A DNA stretch of 64,000 nucleotides from M30B19 sp041741535 (GTDB lineage Bacteria > Planctomycetota > Planctomycetia > Pirellulales > Pirellulaceae). Of this stretch, positions 1 to 8,013 are shown one piece after another. Position 1 is the first letter of the stretch. Each line of letters opens with the position of its first letter. The position numbers were made by a program, and so were the translations under genes. Where the stretch lies: the NCBI GenBank assembly GCA_041741535.1, contig JBGSJV010000015.1:27212-91211 (forward strand), in the 5' to 3' direction. Under the pieces are notes generated by a model that saw only the letters and a list, made by a program, of their open reading frames with translations, was not told the DNA's origin and made no database searches.

Positions 1-1054
1 CAACGGTCTCGCCATTGGCCGGGTCCAGCAAGTGAATTCGTTGATCCTCGCCAATCGCGGTACCAACCGCCAACAGATTCTCGACCGGCGAAAAACAGAT
101 ATCCGTTGTGTATCGCTCGTCCAATCCTGCGGGAGAGAAAACTCGCTCCCAAACCAAGCTTCCCGATTCCAGATCATACAACCGGGCCGCAATATCCCGC
201 TCGGCTGTCGCCAATAGACGCCCTCCTGGAGCGAAGGCAAACCGAACCACTCGATCCTTGGCCTCGATACGTTTTAATTCGCTTCCGTCTTGGGCGTTCA
301 GGACTCGAAGCGACTTGGGTGTTTCACTGTTCACCAAGACGAAAGTGTCATCAACGGGAGAGAAGCGCGCATAACTGAAGTCGCCGCCAAACTTCAATCG
401 ATCGTCGCCATTGCGGTCTTCGTTGAGGGGTTTCTCGGGGTTATTTTTTATCTTGAATTTGGTGGCTCCCGACGCATCACAAATCAACAGCTCTTTTGGA
501 GTCCCAATCGCATACAGTGTCTCGTCGCGGTGAACATCAACCGTGCAGATTCGGTTACGTGCTGCGGCCTTGAATGCGAACTCCGATTTTCCGGTCAAGA
601 AATCGATCCACTCAAAATTACCCCGGCCTGCGGGGAGCAAAAACCGATTCGATTTTGGCATCCGGACCATTGGCTGAAATCCGTAACTCGCGGCCGAGGT
701 CATAAACGCCGTTTCGAACTGTTCGCGTTTGGTTTCCACGGACCATAACCTTTGGCCCGTCGCCGCATTCCAACCGATCATTGGCGAACCAAGACTCACC
801 ACGACTTGATCGTCCGCGGACAGAATTGAATCAAAGATGCTGCCCGGCGAAAACCGCACCGTGCCCAATCGCAATAAGGCTCCCGCAGGCAGCGGATCTC
901 CTAAATAGTCAACCCGCGGCGACTCGTCTTTCCGCTCCGGATCTTGCTGCCCTGGATCTTGGGCGAAAGCACGAACAACAAGTAGCTCAACAAATAGCTG
1001 CGCGATAACCGACAACAAAACGCCAGCACCAATATTTCGCCAACCACTCTTCAC
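1..1054 (-). CDS. WD40-like repeat secreted protein (C-terminus beyond window edge)
   Basis: The minus-strand frame is open from a GTG at 1054 to the window edge, about 351 residues, with no stop, so the C-terminus is outside. The GTG is preceded by AGGAG about nine bases upstream. The first ~35 residues form a signal peptide (basic KSGWR start, hydrophobic core, then AFAQDP). The rest is beta-propeller-like: repeated blocks such as RLLATAERDIAARLYDLESG and LLAVGTAIGEDQRIHLLDP match the WD40 pattern of small hydrophobic strands followed by a D-rich turn. Known WD40 proteins are protein-interaction scaffolds; in planctomycetes many are exported. The partner or role cannot be told from the sequence. 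It is separated by 232 bases from the next minus-strand gene upstream. Confidence 0.8.
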   Translation of the reverse strand, partial: MKSGWRNIGAGVLLSVIAQLFVELLVVRAFAQDPGQQDPERKDESPRVDYLGDPLPAGALLRLGTVRFSPGSIFDSILSADDQVVVSLGSPMIGWNAATGQRLWSVETKREQFETAFMTSAASYGFQPMVRMPKSNRFLLPAGRGNFEWIDFLTGKSEFAFKAAARNRICTVDVHRDETLYAIGTPKELLICDASGATKFKIKNNPEKPLNEDRNGDDRLKFGGDFSYARFSPVDDTFVLVNSETPKSLRVLNAQDGSELKRIEAKDRVVRFAFAPGGRLLATAERDIAARLYDLESGSLVWERVFSPAGLDERYTTDICFSPVENLLAVGTAIGEDQRIHLLDPANGETV

Positions 1055-1286
1055 GACGCTCTCCTGCAACCGTTCGACAGAGATTTCCGTCACCGAGCCA
1101 ATTTGTGCGGCCCGATGGATGCCATTCCACTAATAAACTAGCTCCGGCCGAGGTGGTCTCGGTTCAGCCAATGTTGTACGACTACAGCCCGGAAGACCAC
1201 CCCAGATCGGACAAACGAGCAGAGCTGTCCGACGTAGCCGACCAGTCATCGCTCCTTTGGCAGATAGCCAAAGTTGTTAACGGAAT

Positions 1287-2237
1287 CTAATTGTTACTGA
1301 CTTTCCGGATCGGGCCAGCCACAAATCCTCGATGCTGTTGCACAGCAACTTGAGCAGCAGCTTGGCTGTTCGGGGCCGAGACAACCACAGTCATCGGGCG
1401 GCCCCGAGTTCCAGGAGCTGGCAATAGCGCGACTTCCCAGATAGTCGTCACCCCGGCCGCAGAAGCCAGGAGATTGAGTTTCAGAATTTCCATCTGCTCA
1501 TGTTGCATCTGCCGTTGTTGCATTCGTTGATACTGAATGGCTTCTTGCCGAACCAGAAAATCTTCGCGGGCCCGAGCTTCAGAGTCCTGTTCGCCGGCCA
1601 GCCACGCTTCCCAACCCGAACGCAGGAGTTCGAGGTCTTTCTCACTGAACATGAAGAATGGAACGGGGACGTGATCTTTACTTTCCAATTCGAGCATGAC
1701 ACCATCCAAGGTGTACTGTTTGGGTTCGCCTTTAGATGAACCCGTCAACGCTCTCACGTCCGCTTCGTTTTCGATGGCCTTTCCTTCCAGTTTGGATAAA
1801 ACCGCCAGTACCAACTTTTGTTGCAACATGTCAAGCGAACTGAATGCTTTTCCGTTGATCGTGACGACACCTGACTTGCGATCGACCACCAGATCCTTTC
1901 GTCCGTAAGCCAACACTCGGCCACGAATCTGCCAACCAGCTTGTGAAGTCCATGTATGCCAATCCTCAGCCGGGGACTCCGCCGCGTCTTGCTTATCTTT
2001 TTCCCGTTTGTCCGCTACGAACTTTTGATCTGGTTCGGAGAGCTCCGCAATCTCGACAGCGACAAGCTTTTCGCTGCGGTCTCGCTTGAGCACGACCGTG
2101 TTATCGTTGTAAGCAACCAGCACCCCCTTGATGGAGTACTCGGAACTTCCCGCCTTCCAAGTCCTCGACTCCGCATCCTGAATCGTTGGAGCGAACAACA
2201 ATGACACAAACCCAATGACACTGAACATGAACATCAT
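1287..2237 (-). CDS. Secreted SHD1-domain protein
   Basis: A 316-residue protein starting at the ATG that lies seven or eight bases after a strong AGGAGG; a TTG further upstream would put the ribosome-binding site inside the gene. The first ~20 residues are hydrophobic (MMFMFSVIGFVSLLFAP) and look like a signal peptide. Residues ~25-75 (RTWKAGSSEYSIKGVLVAY, then VVLKR, then LSEPDQKFV) match the SHD1 domain pattern, in which a tryptophan-containing strand is followed by a V-L-K/R strand and an LS-x-x-D-x-x-(Y/F)-(I/V) end. A second, weaker SHD1-like strand follows near residues 95-115 (WHTWTSQAGWQIRGRVLAYGRKDLVVDRKSG). The middle is charged and Gln/Met-rich (QYQRMQQRQMQHEQME), probably helical. 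SHD1 proteins are abundant in planctomycetes, with unknown role. Confidence 0.8.
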   Translation of the reverse strand: MMFMFSVIGFVSLLFAPTIQDAESRTWKAGSSEYSIKGVLVAYNDNTVVLKRDRSEKLVAVEIAELSEPDQKFVADKREKDKQDAAESPAEDWHTWTSQAGWQIRGRVLAYGRKDLVVDRKSGVVTINGKAFSSLDMLQQKLVLAVLSKLEGKAIENEADVRALTGSSKGEPKQYTLDGVMLELESKDHVPVPFFMFSEKDLELLRSGWEAWLAGEQDSEARAREDFLVRQEAIQYQRMQQRQMQHEQMEILKLNLLASAAGVTTIWEVALLPAPGTRGRPMTVVVSAPNSQAAAQVAVQQHRGFVAGPIRKVSNN

Positions 2238-2608
2238 CGTAAAACCTCCTGCGGTAAGGCGCAAGCACCCGGTGTCGGGGAAAAACTTCTAATTCGCGAA
2301 CGGTTCGTGATGAACCGAAAACGGTGAAAATCTGAACCACTCAAGTTGGCCGCCATAAAGCCTAATCTCCCCAGAACAGGAATCAAGGTGAGCGACGGGA
2401 GATCAATTGCCCACCGCATGGGTTCGGAGGGTATTTTGATTGCCAGCGGTCGACAGGGGCGAGGTACGATGCGGACTTCGTTGCCATCGAGCGAGCGAAG
2501 TGCCGCCGTGCCCTGCTTCGGCAAGTCAACACGAATGGGAAATCGCGGCTAACCGACCATGTCTTCCACGCGGAGCGTCCGTTGCTCGACGTTCGCATTG
2601 TCGAGCTG
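2238..2608. other. 371-base stretch without a convincing gene
   Basis: This gap lies between the SHD1 gene and the stop of the redoxin gene. It holds the AGGAGG of the SHD1 gene at its low-coordinate end. On the minus strand the redoxin frame stays readable past its stop, broken only by a second stop about 20 codons later, after which a further ~100 codons are open. This could be decayed coding sequence, but the residues match no family I know, so I do not annotate a gene. No clear hairpin terminator is visible. Confidence 0.5.
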
Positions 2609-3238
2609 TCACGGATTGTCGCGGTCGCGCGAGCCGTTGGCGATATCGTCAAAGACGATAAAGCAGCCGACCGGCTCGGTCTTTCGGACGGCAACGGGCT
2701 GGCCATCAACCATTGCCGTTAAGGCGTCAGCGAGGTCGTGTGTCGTCGCAGCCACTCGTTTTTTGCCATATGCCGCGTACAAATCGCTGATGCGCCCCTG
2801 ATACACCGCTTCCTCACTCGGCTTTACAAACACGTGCGCTTCCGGTGTGACGCGGGCGCCCACTCTGCGGGCGATCGATTGATTGTGGTCGACGACAATC
2901 GGTACCGCAATTTCGAACTGCTTGGCGTGTTCGGCAGCCCGCTCAGGTGTTGTATCAGGATCAGGATGGATCATGAACCAACGGACGCCCTGAGCCATTG
3001 ATTTCTCCGAAAGCTTTCTTAATTCCGGTTGGTACGCGTTGGCGATCGGGCAATCGGTTGAAATGAACACCAGTACAACAGCGCGCGTCGTTGGGTCATC
3101 AAAGGGTACGTGCTGATTTCCAGCGATATCCGTCAGCTTCCATTCCCGAGGTTGCTGAGCTGACAGTCCGTCGAATGTTCCCAGTTGAAATAAGATCACC
3201 CAAGCGACGTACCAAATTCCATTTATTGACTTCAACAT
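2609..3238 (-). CDS. Exported redoxin (AhpC/TSA-like thioredoxin fold)
   Basis: A 209-residue protein with an N-terminal signal peptide (ends LSAQQ near residue 29). The thioredoxin-fold core begins at WKLTDIAGNQHVPF, and the active-site region reads STDCPIANAYQPEL. This is the single-cysteine CPI(A/S)N form typical of planctomycete redoxins that sit beside cytochrome c or monooxygenase genes. The cis-proline region is ARRVGARVTPEAHVF. Known relatives are periplasmic thiol oxidoreductases or peroxidase-like proteins; the substrate is unknown. It is the last gene of the operon sigma, anti-sigma, cytochrome c/monooxygenase, redoxin, 78 bases after the previous stop. A second conserved Cys occurs near the C-terminus (EPVGCFI). 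Confidence 0.85.
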   Translation of the reverse strand: MLKSINGIWYVAWVILFQLGTFDGLSAQQPREWKLTDIAGNQHVPFDDPTTRAVVLVFISTDCPIANAYQPELRKLSEKSMAQGVRWFMIHPDPDTTPERAAEHAKQFEIAVPIVVDHNQSIARRVGARVTPEAHVFVKPSEEAVYQGRISDLYAAYGKKRVAATTHDLADALTAMVDGQPVAVRKTEPVGCFIVFDDIANGSRDRDNP

Positions 3239-3316
3239 CTTGGCTTTTCTTTCCGTCGGTAATCAACAAACTTTCGTCTGCAAAACAACATCGCTTCCCC
3301 GCAAGGCGACTGATCT

Positions 3317-5041
3317 TTAGTTGCGGGCCCCAAAACGTTGCATAAGTTCACGCAATCGACCTAATTCTGTCGAATCTAGCCCCCCATCGGAGTCTTGATC
3401 TAGCATTCCAAACACTCGGCCACCCATCCGTGGCGGTGCTTCGGACTCTTGCAGCTTGCCGTCGCCGTTTTCGTCGAGTTGCAACAACATTTGCGTGACA
3501 CCCTCGCCTTTCGTAAATCGGTCGGCTATTGACGATGTGAAGTAAGCTCGTAAGGCAAGCTCCAAGTCTCGGCGCTGACTTTCGTCACTCGCAACCACCA
3601 ACAACGTGACGCTCCCCATTTCATCGTTGGACTGTCGGCCCCAGCGAATCCGTCGCGGTGGCTGGTAAGGATTTTCCGGATTGTCGGCAGAGTTATCGTA
3701 CACGATGTCCGTGGTAATCACGGTTCCGGCTGGTAAATTCACCGGCTCCGCGAACAAGTAACGGTCTTGCCAATCCAAGTCCCAATCGTCGATTTGCATC
3801 AAGGTCACATCTGTCCCATTCGGCGTTCGCGCGGTCATCTTCATGGTGCGACAGATGTAATGAGCGTGCCCGCCGACGCTAACTGCTTGAACGTCGATCG
3901 GTAGCGTGAAGGAGTCGGCCACTCGAAAATTCTTTTCGCCAGCCGGAATATCGATGTTGGCCCCAAAACCGAACATCGGGGGGACTTGGATCGTTACAAG
4001 TTGCTTGGAGGGGGCTCGATCGGCAAAGTACAACGCCAACTCAGCCTGCTCCGTTTCTCGCTTGCCCGATGGATGAAAGTGCGTTTGCATGACGATGTCC
4101 GAGCCTTTGGGCAATGCCATTGCCAAGTCCCCCGGCAGCTTTGTCGGCATTGCTCCGGGCACGTATCCGCCCAAACTGCGAGCCAGTGTATTATCAATCC
4201 GGCCGTCTTCGTTCCCGGCGGCTTCGCGTTGATTCCGAAGACCACCGAGTCGATTCAATAGTCCACCACGGCCCAACGCATTCCCACCTGCGGCACCGCC
4301 AAAGTCAGCCAAAAAGCCCATGCCCTCAATTCCTGCTTTGCCATCCGAGCCATCCATCTTCCGTGCATTGCCAGAAGAATCAAGAAAAAACAACGCGTGA
4401 TGCATCGCCGATTGTGCATTCGATCGCAACTCGATCGCCTTGACCCACTTGTCTTCTGGCAATTGGAGAGGAAACACGAACGATCGATAAATGTCCGGGC
4501 CATCCGCAGGAACTTCGCATTGTCCGTTCATCTTCACGATCAGATCGGGCTTGCCGAGACTCCACCCATCGGGAAACTCGGGTGGCTTTGGCGTCGCCGC
4601 CCGATCCCCCTCCGGACAACCGGCGGCAATCCAACCTTTCAATTTATTTTTTTGCGACTCGCTCAAACTACGATCGTTAGAGAACGGAACATTGTGATTG
4701 ACCGGTTTCCACGGCGGCATGTAGTCGTTTTCAATGACGGCCTCAATGGTCAACGCGTGCTTCCGTACATCATCATAAGTGATCAATGAAAAAGGCCCGA
4801 CTTGACCGGGACGGTGGCATGACGTGCATTTGTCATAAACGATCGTCGCAATGTCACTGGAGAACGTCACATCTCCCGAACGATTGGTTTTCGTTGCGTC
4901 GGTCCGGGACTCTTGACTCCAAACGCAAGGTAATCCGAACATCGCCCAAGCCAATGCCAGCACGACGTGGTTGCGAGTCCTGCTTGAATCAATGAAATTC
5001 GCAACCGTAGAAAATCCAAATCTGACATGATTCGTGTTCAT
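3317..5041 (-). CDS. Cytochrome c / copper type II monooxygenase-like protein with EF-hands
   Basis: A 574-residue exported protein. After an N-terminal hydrophobic segment (about residues 25-43) there is one c-type heme site, CTSCH, in a context (YDKCTSCHRPGQVGPFSL) typical of planctomycete cytochromes fused to copper monooxygenase folds. The central part has the PHM/DBH-like histidines: MHHALFF near residue 215, QTHFHPSG near 330 and GGHAHYICRTM near 400. The C-terminus carries two calcium-binding loops, LDENGDGKLQESE and LDQDSDGGLDSTE. Known PHM-type enzymes are ascorbate-dependent hydroxylases; here the heme domain probably supplies electrons, which is inference. Its ATG overlaps the anti-sigma stop in an ATGA, so translation is coupled. 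Confidence 0.87.
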   Translation of the reverse strand: MNTNHVRFGFSTVANFIDSSRTRNHVVLALAWAMFGLPCVWSQESRTDATKTNRSGDVTFSSDIATIVYDKCTSCHRPGQVGPFSLITYDDVRKHALTIEAVIENDYMPPWKPVNHNVPFSNDRSLSESQKNKLKGWIAAGCPEGDRAATPKPPEFPDGWSLGKPDLIVKMNGQCEVPADGPDIYRSFVFPLQLPEDKWVKAIELRSNAQSAMHHALFFLDSSGNARKMDGSDGKAGIEGMGFLADFGGAAGGNALGRGGLLNRLGGLRNQREAAGNEDGRIDNTLARSLGGYVPGAMPTKLPGDLAMALPKGSDIVMQTHFHPSGKRETEQAELALYFADRAPSKQLVTIQVPPMFGFGANIDIPAGEKNFRVADSFTLPIDVQAVSVGGHAHYICRTMKMTARTPNGTDVTLMQIDDWDLDWQDRYLFAEPVNLPAGTVITTDIVYDNSADNPENPYQPPRRIRWGRQSNDEMGSVTLLVVASDESQRRDLELALRAYFTSSIADRFTKGEGVTQMLLQLDENGDGKLQESEAPPRMGGRVFGMLDQDSDGGLDSTELGRLRELMQRFGARN

Positions 5042-5997
5042 TCGTTTTCCTTTTTGTCGAATGTAATTTTTCCGCGAGAATCTGCGTAATGTCCTTCCGC
5101 CTCAAACCAGTCGTCCGGCAACTCCGTTTGACCGACGAACTCAATGACAACTTTTTCGCGACCAGATTCGAACTCGGCGAGCGACCAGCGAGCTTCAATT
5201 CGTTGAGCTACTCCAGACTCAGCGTCCGACCAAAGTTCGATCATCGCGGGCAGATTTTGATTGGCTTCGCTTCTTAGTTCACCGACAACGTGCCGACAAA
5301 CAACTTCATTTCCGGCAATCGAGCGAATCGTCGACTCACCCAGGTTTCTCAGTCGGTAGCCACGCGACATGCGTTCCAGCACGGTTGTGACATGCAGATA
5401 CGGTGTCGACAACTGTTCCTGTGAACTCAACCATCGACGGAGCGCGAGGTCATTGCCTGTTAGGACCGGTCCAATCGCCGGGACGACCCACGTCTCATTT
5501 CCGTTCTTGCCCAGCCACAAATCAGCCCTCGATACACGTGCTGGATGCCGCAGCGCGAACCGATCATTGCCTTGGACGTACAAGTCGTTTTCAACCTGAC
5601 GGGATTCACTACCGTCCTTGAAGGTGACCGTAATTGAGTATTTTCTCGCGACTTGGTCCGCCGCAGCCGCTAAACTCTGCTCGATCGCCGCCAACGCTTG
5701 CTGAGTCGGGCCAAAATACTGCATTCCGAAAAAAAACACACCAAGCAACGAGGCCGCGATCGCTACAGAAACCCAGCGACTCCAGCTTCTGCGTTTCGCG
5801 GGAGCGGCTTCCTGAGTCGGTCGACGGGATACGTCTTTTTCACGTTCGATCTGTTGCATTACTTGGTCGACCCTGCTCGATACGGTCGCTTGTCCGTCGC
5901 CATAGGCAGCCAACAGCAGCGAGTCGATGAAGGCTTCACGAATCCCGTCTGGAGAGCCGGGAGAGTCTGGAGAAGAGTGCTCGTTGTTCATGTCCAT
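5038..5997 (-). CDS. Single-pass membrane anti-sigma-like protein
   Basis: A 319-residue protein with a ~70-residue cytoplasmic N-terminus containing two short helical stretches (IREAFIDSLLLAAYGDGQ and VDQVMQQIEREKD), one transmembrane segment at about residues 73-94, and a ~220-residue exported domain. There is no HxxxCxxC zinc motif, so this would not be a ZAS-type anti-sigma. The layout directly after an ECF sigma with overlapping ends makes an anti-sigma role likely by context only. The outer domain (KYSITVTFKDGSESRQVENDLYVQG, later AMIELWSDAESG) has the look of LolA-like or MucB-like beta-sheet folds that sense envelope ligands. An alternative ATG two codons later would give a perfect ATGA overlap with the sigma stop. 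Confidence 0.75.
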   Translation of the reverse strand: MDMNNEHSSPDSPGSPDGIREAFIDSLLLAAYGDGQATVSSRVDQVMQQIEREKDVSRRPTQEAAPAKRRSWSRWVSVAIAASLLGVFFFGMQYFGPTQQALAAIEQSLAAAADQVARKYSITVTFKDGSESRQVENDLYVQGNDRFALRHPARVSRADLWLGKNGNETWVVPAIGPVLTGNDLALRRWLSSQEQLSTPYLHVTTVLERMSRGYRLRNLGESTIRSIAGNEVVCRHVVGELRSEANQNLPAMIELWSDAESGVAQRIEARWSLAEFESGREKVVIEFVGQTELPDDWFEAEGHYADSRGKITFDKKENE

Positions 5998-6521
5998 TCA
6001 CCTACGGCAGCCAATTTTCGTTCCAGGCACTCGGCCAAGCGCAGCTTCGCCCGCGTCAACCGTTTCTTCAACGTCTCTGCTGCCAATTGCAACTTATTTC
6101 CAATTTCGGACAGCGACTTCGAGTCGGCATATCGCATCTGAACCGGTTGTCGATATTCTTCCGGCAATGCCTGCACACAATCGCGAAGCGCCGAAAGTTT
6201 CTCCCCCATCGTATCGCCGGCGAGCACTTGGAATTGAGCGAAGCGAGACTCGACCCATTCCATCGCTGCTTCGTCCAGCGGTTGATCTCGCCCGGCTCGC
6301 TCACGAAAATGGGCGAGGGCCAGATTTTTGGCAATGCCGCGCAGCCAGGTCCCAAATGGTCGTTCACGATCGTAGCTCTCAAGCTTTCGCCAAGCGACAA
6401 GCATCGATTCTTGGAACAAATCATCGACTGCATGTTGATCGCGAACCACCGCTCGCAGGTACGCCAACAGCATGTCCGCATTTTCCCGCATCAGTATTTC
6501 GAAAACTTGCTCTGGGTTCAT
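5988..6521 (-). CDS. ECF RNA polymerase sigma factor
   Basis: About 177 residues from the ATG at 6521; an ATG 14 codons upstream gives an N-terminal extension without family resemblance and without a ribosome-binding site. Region 2 is clear (LLAYLRAVVRDQHAVDDLFQESMLVAWRKLESYD, then PFGTWLRGIAKNLALAHFRER). Region 4 is clear too (LRDCVQALPEEYRQPVQMRYADSKSLSEIGNKL followed by TLKKRLTRAKLRLAECLE). It should direct RNA polymerase to promoters of this operon or of envelope genes. It overlaps the anti-sigma-like gene by ten bases. Family assignment is firm; the regulon is unknown. Confidence 0.9.
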   Translation of the reverse strand: MNPEQVFEILMRENADMLLAYLRAVVRDQHAVDDLFQESMLVAWRKLESYDRERPFGTWLRGIAKNLALAHFRERAGRDQPLDEAAMEWVESRFAQFQVLAGDTMGEKLSALRDCVQALPEEYRQPVQMRYADSKSLSEIGNKLQLAAETLKKRLTRAKLRLAECLERKLAAVGEWT

Positions 6522-6990
6522 GTTCCAGCCGTGGAAGGACCTCTCTCGCCAAACAGTCGTCATTGCTTAATTGCGCGACAACCCGGAAAAGGGGACAGCA
6601 AATCCGGAAACGTCTTGAAAAAATCTAAGAACTCACCGACCGACAGGCTACCCATAGCGGTTTCACAGCCTTTCCCCGCCGGTCCGGTGAACTCTTCCAG
6701 GACGTCTCGGGAACTCGCGGCCCGAAAGATCAATTACCCACGCGAGAATAGACTGAAACTTTTTCGAAAATATTTCCAATCCGACGTTCGGGTTTTGATT
6801 GCAGTTGTCGAGCAAATCTCGCTCCCGGCACGCGCTGGGCAATCGCACGCCTACCCGGTGCGAGCCGAATTACAGGCATTCCTCGAATCGCATTCAAAAC
6901 ATGAGGTTCGGGCGATTCTCCGATTCTGGCAAGATCGGGGCGCCCATGCTACTATCAAAAGAGTCTCGAAAACATCACGATTTGCAGCGT
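6522..6990. other. 469-base intergenic region, probable promoter of the sigma operon
   Basis: This gap separates the sigma-factor start from the stop of the ATP-grasp gene, both on the minus strand, so it must carry the promoter of the 2.6-6.5 kb operon and any terminator of the upstream pair. Long frames exist on the plus strand, but their composition (Arg/Ser/His-rich, no family resemblance) marks them as shadows. I could not identify a convincing -35/-10 pair or a strong hairpin. Confidence 0.4.
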
Positions 6991-8013
6991 CTAAACATTC
7001 CGCCAATGGGCTTGGTAGCTAAGGCCGAGGTTGAGGATGCGAGCTAGGAGCTCTTCGTATTCTATGCCGTCCGTTTCGGCGGACTCGGCGAAGTCTTCAC
7101 CAAAACTCAAGTTCGGATTTGGGTTGGCTTCCAAGACGTAAACCTTGCCCTCTGCATTGCAACGCAAATCGATCCGCGCGTAACCACTCAAGTCCAACGC
7201 CTTGTAAACGCGTTTGCACAAGGTGATGATCCGTTCACGAAGTTCGTCCGGCAATTCCGCAGCGCTGGTCTCGACTCCTAGTTTCTCCTGGGTCGCCGCA
7301 TCCCATTTGACTTTCGCCGTCGCAATCGTGGGCTTCTTGGGCGCTTTGGTAAACTTCATTTCCCAAATCGGCAAAACTTTAAGTCGTTGATTGCCCAACA
7401 TGCCGACATAGAACTCGCGGCCCGCAATGTACTCTTCCACCAACGCGTCGCTGCGCAACGTCTCGTGCAAATAGGCCACTTGTCGATTCAAGGCTTCTTC
7501 GTCGTGAACCAACGACGATTCCGAAATCCCCAACGAGGCATCTTCAATCACGCTCTTGACCAACAGCGGATAATCCAACTTGCCGCGATACCGGACTCGC
7601 TTCCCCCGCGGGATCACCGTAAACCGGGGCGTCGAGATACGATGATAGGTCATGATCTTTTTGGCCAAGTACTTGTCGTGAGACAGCATCAGCCCCCGCG
7701 GATTGCAGCCCGTGTACGGCTGTTTGCACAGTTCCAAATAGCTCACAACGTGTTGGTCATACGTGCCCACGCCGTGAAATTCTTCCAAGAGATTGAAGCA
7801 AATGTGCGGACGGAGTTCCGTGATGGCGTCCCGGATCTTGCTCAAGTCATCCGAGGCTCCGACCGGAGTCGCCTCGTGCCCCATGTAACGCAGCGTTTGC
7901 ACGACGTCAAACTCGGTCTTCCATTCCATCATCTCGGCATCGCTCACGCCGTCCAACGAATCGGGCGGGATCAATTCCTGATGCATCAAGACCATGATTC
8001 GCCGTTTTCTCAT
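6991..8013 (-). CDS. D-Ala-D-Ala ligase-like ATP-grasp protein
   Basis: A 340-residue ATP-grasp ligase. The N-terminal part (EFDVVQTLRYMGHEATPVG, ELRPHICFNLLEEFHG) resembles the Rossmann-like domain of D-alanine-D-alanine ligases. The ATP-grasp core shows PRFTVIPRGKRVRYRGKLDYPLLVKSV with the ATP-binding Lys, SLGIS as the glycine-poor loop, VEEYIAGREFYVGMLG, and the metal site YARIDLRCNAEGKVYVLEANPNPNL. The last motif (E-x-N-P-N-P) is the conserved Mg2+ ligand set. True Ddl enzymes form the peptidoglycan dipeptide; this member is a divergent paralogue and its amino-acid substrates are unknown. It starts inside the ATGA stop overlap of the metallopeptidase gene, so the two are almost surely co-translated. 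Confidence 0.85.
   Translation of the reverse strand: MRKRRIMVLMHQELIPPDSLDGVSDAEMMEWKTEFDVVQTLRYMGHEATPVGASDDLSKIRDAITELRPHICFNLLEEFHGVGTYDQHVVSYLELCKQPYTGCNPRGLMLSHDKYLAKKIMTYHRISTPRFTVIPRGKRVRYRGKLDYPLLVKSVIEDASLGISESSLVHDEEALNRQVAYLHETLRSDALVEEYIAGREFYVGMLGNQRLKVLPIWEMKFTKAPKKPTIATAKVKWDAATQEKLGVETSAAELPDELRERIITLCKRVYKALDLSGYARIDLRCNAEGKVYVLEANPNPNLSFGEDFAESAETDGIEYEELLARILNLGLSYQAHWRNV

Noticed and set aside
32..1008. Several plus-strand frames over the first kilobase
   Set aside because: They lie opposite the open minus-strand WD40-like frame, which has a signal peptide, a ribosome-binding site and clear repeats.
5927..7022. Long plus-strand frames of 233 and 311 codons
   Set aside because: They run antisense to the sigma factor and across the intergenic region, and their Arg/Ser/His-rich translations match no family.
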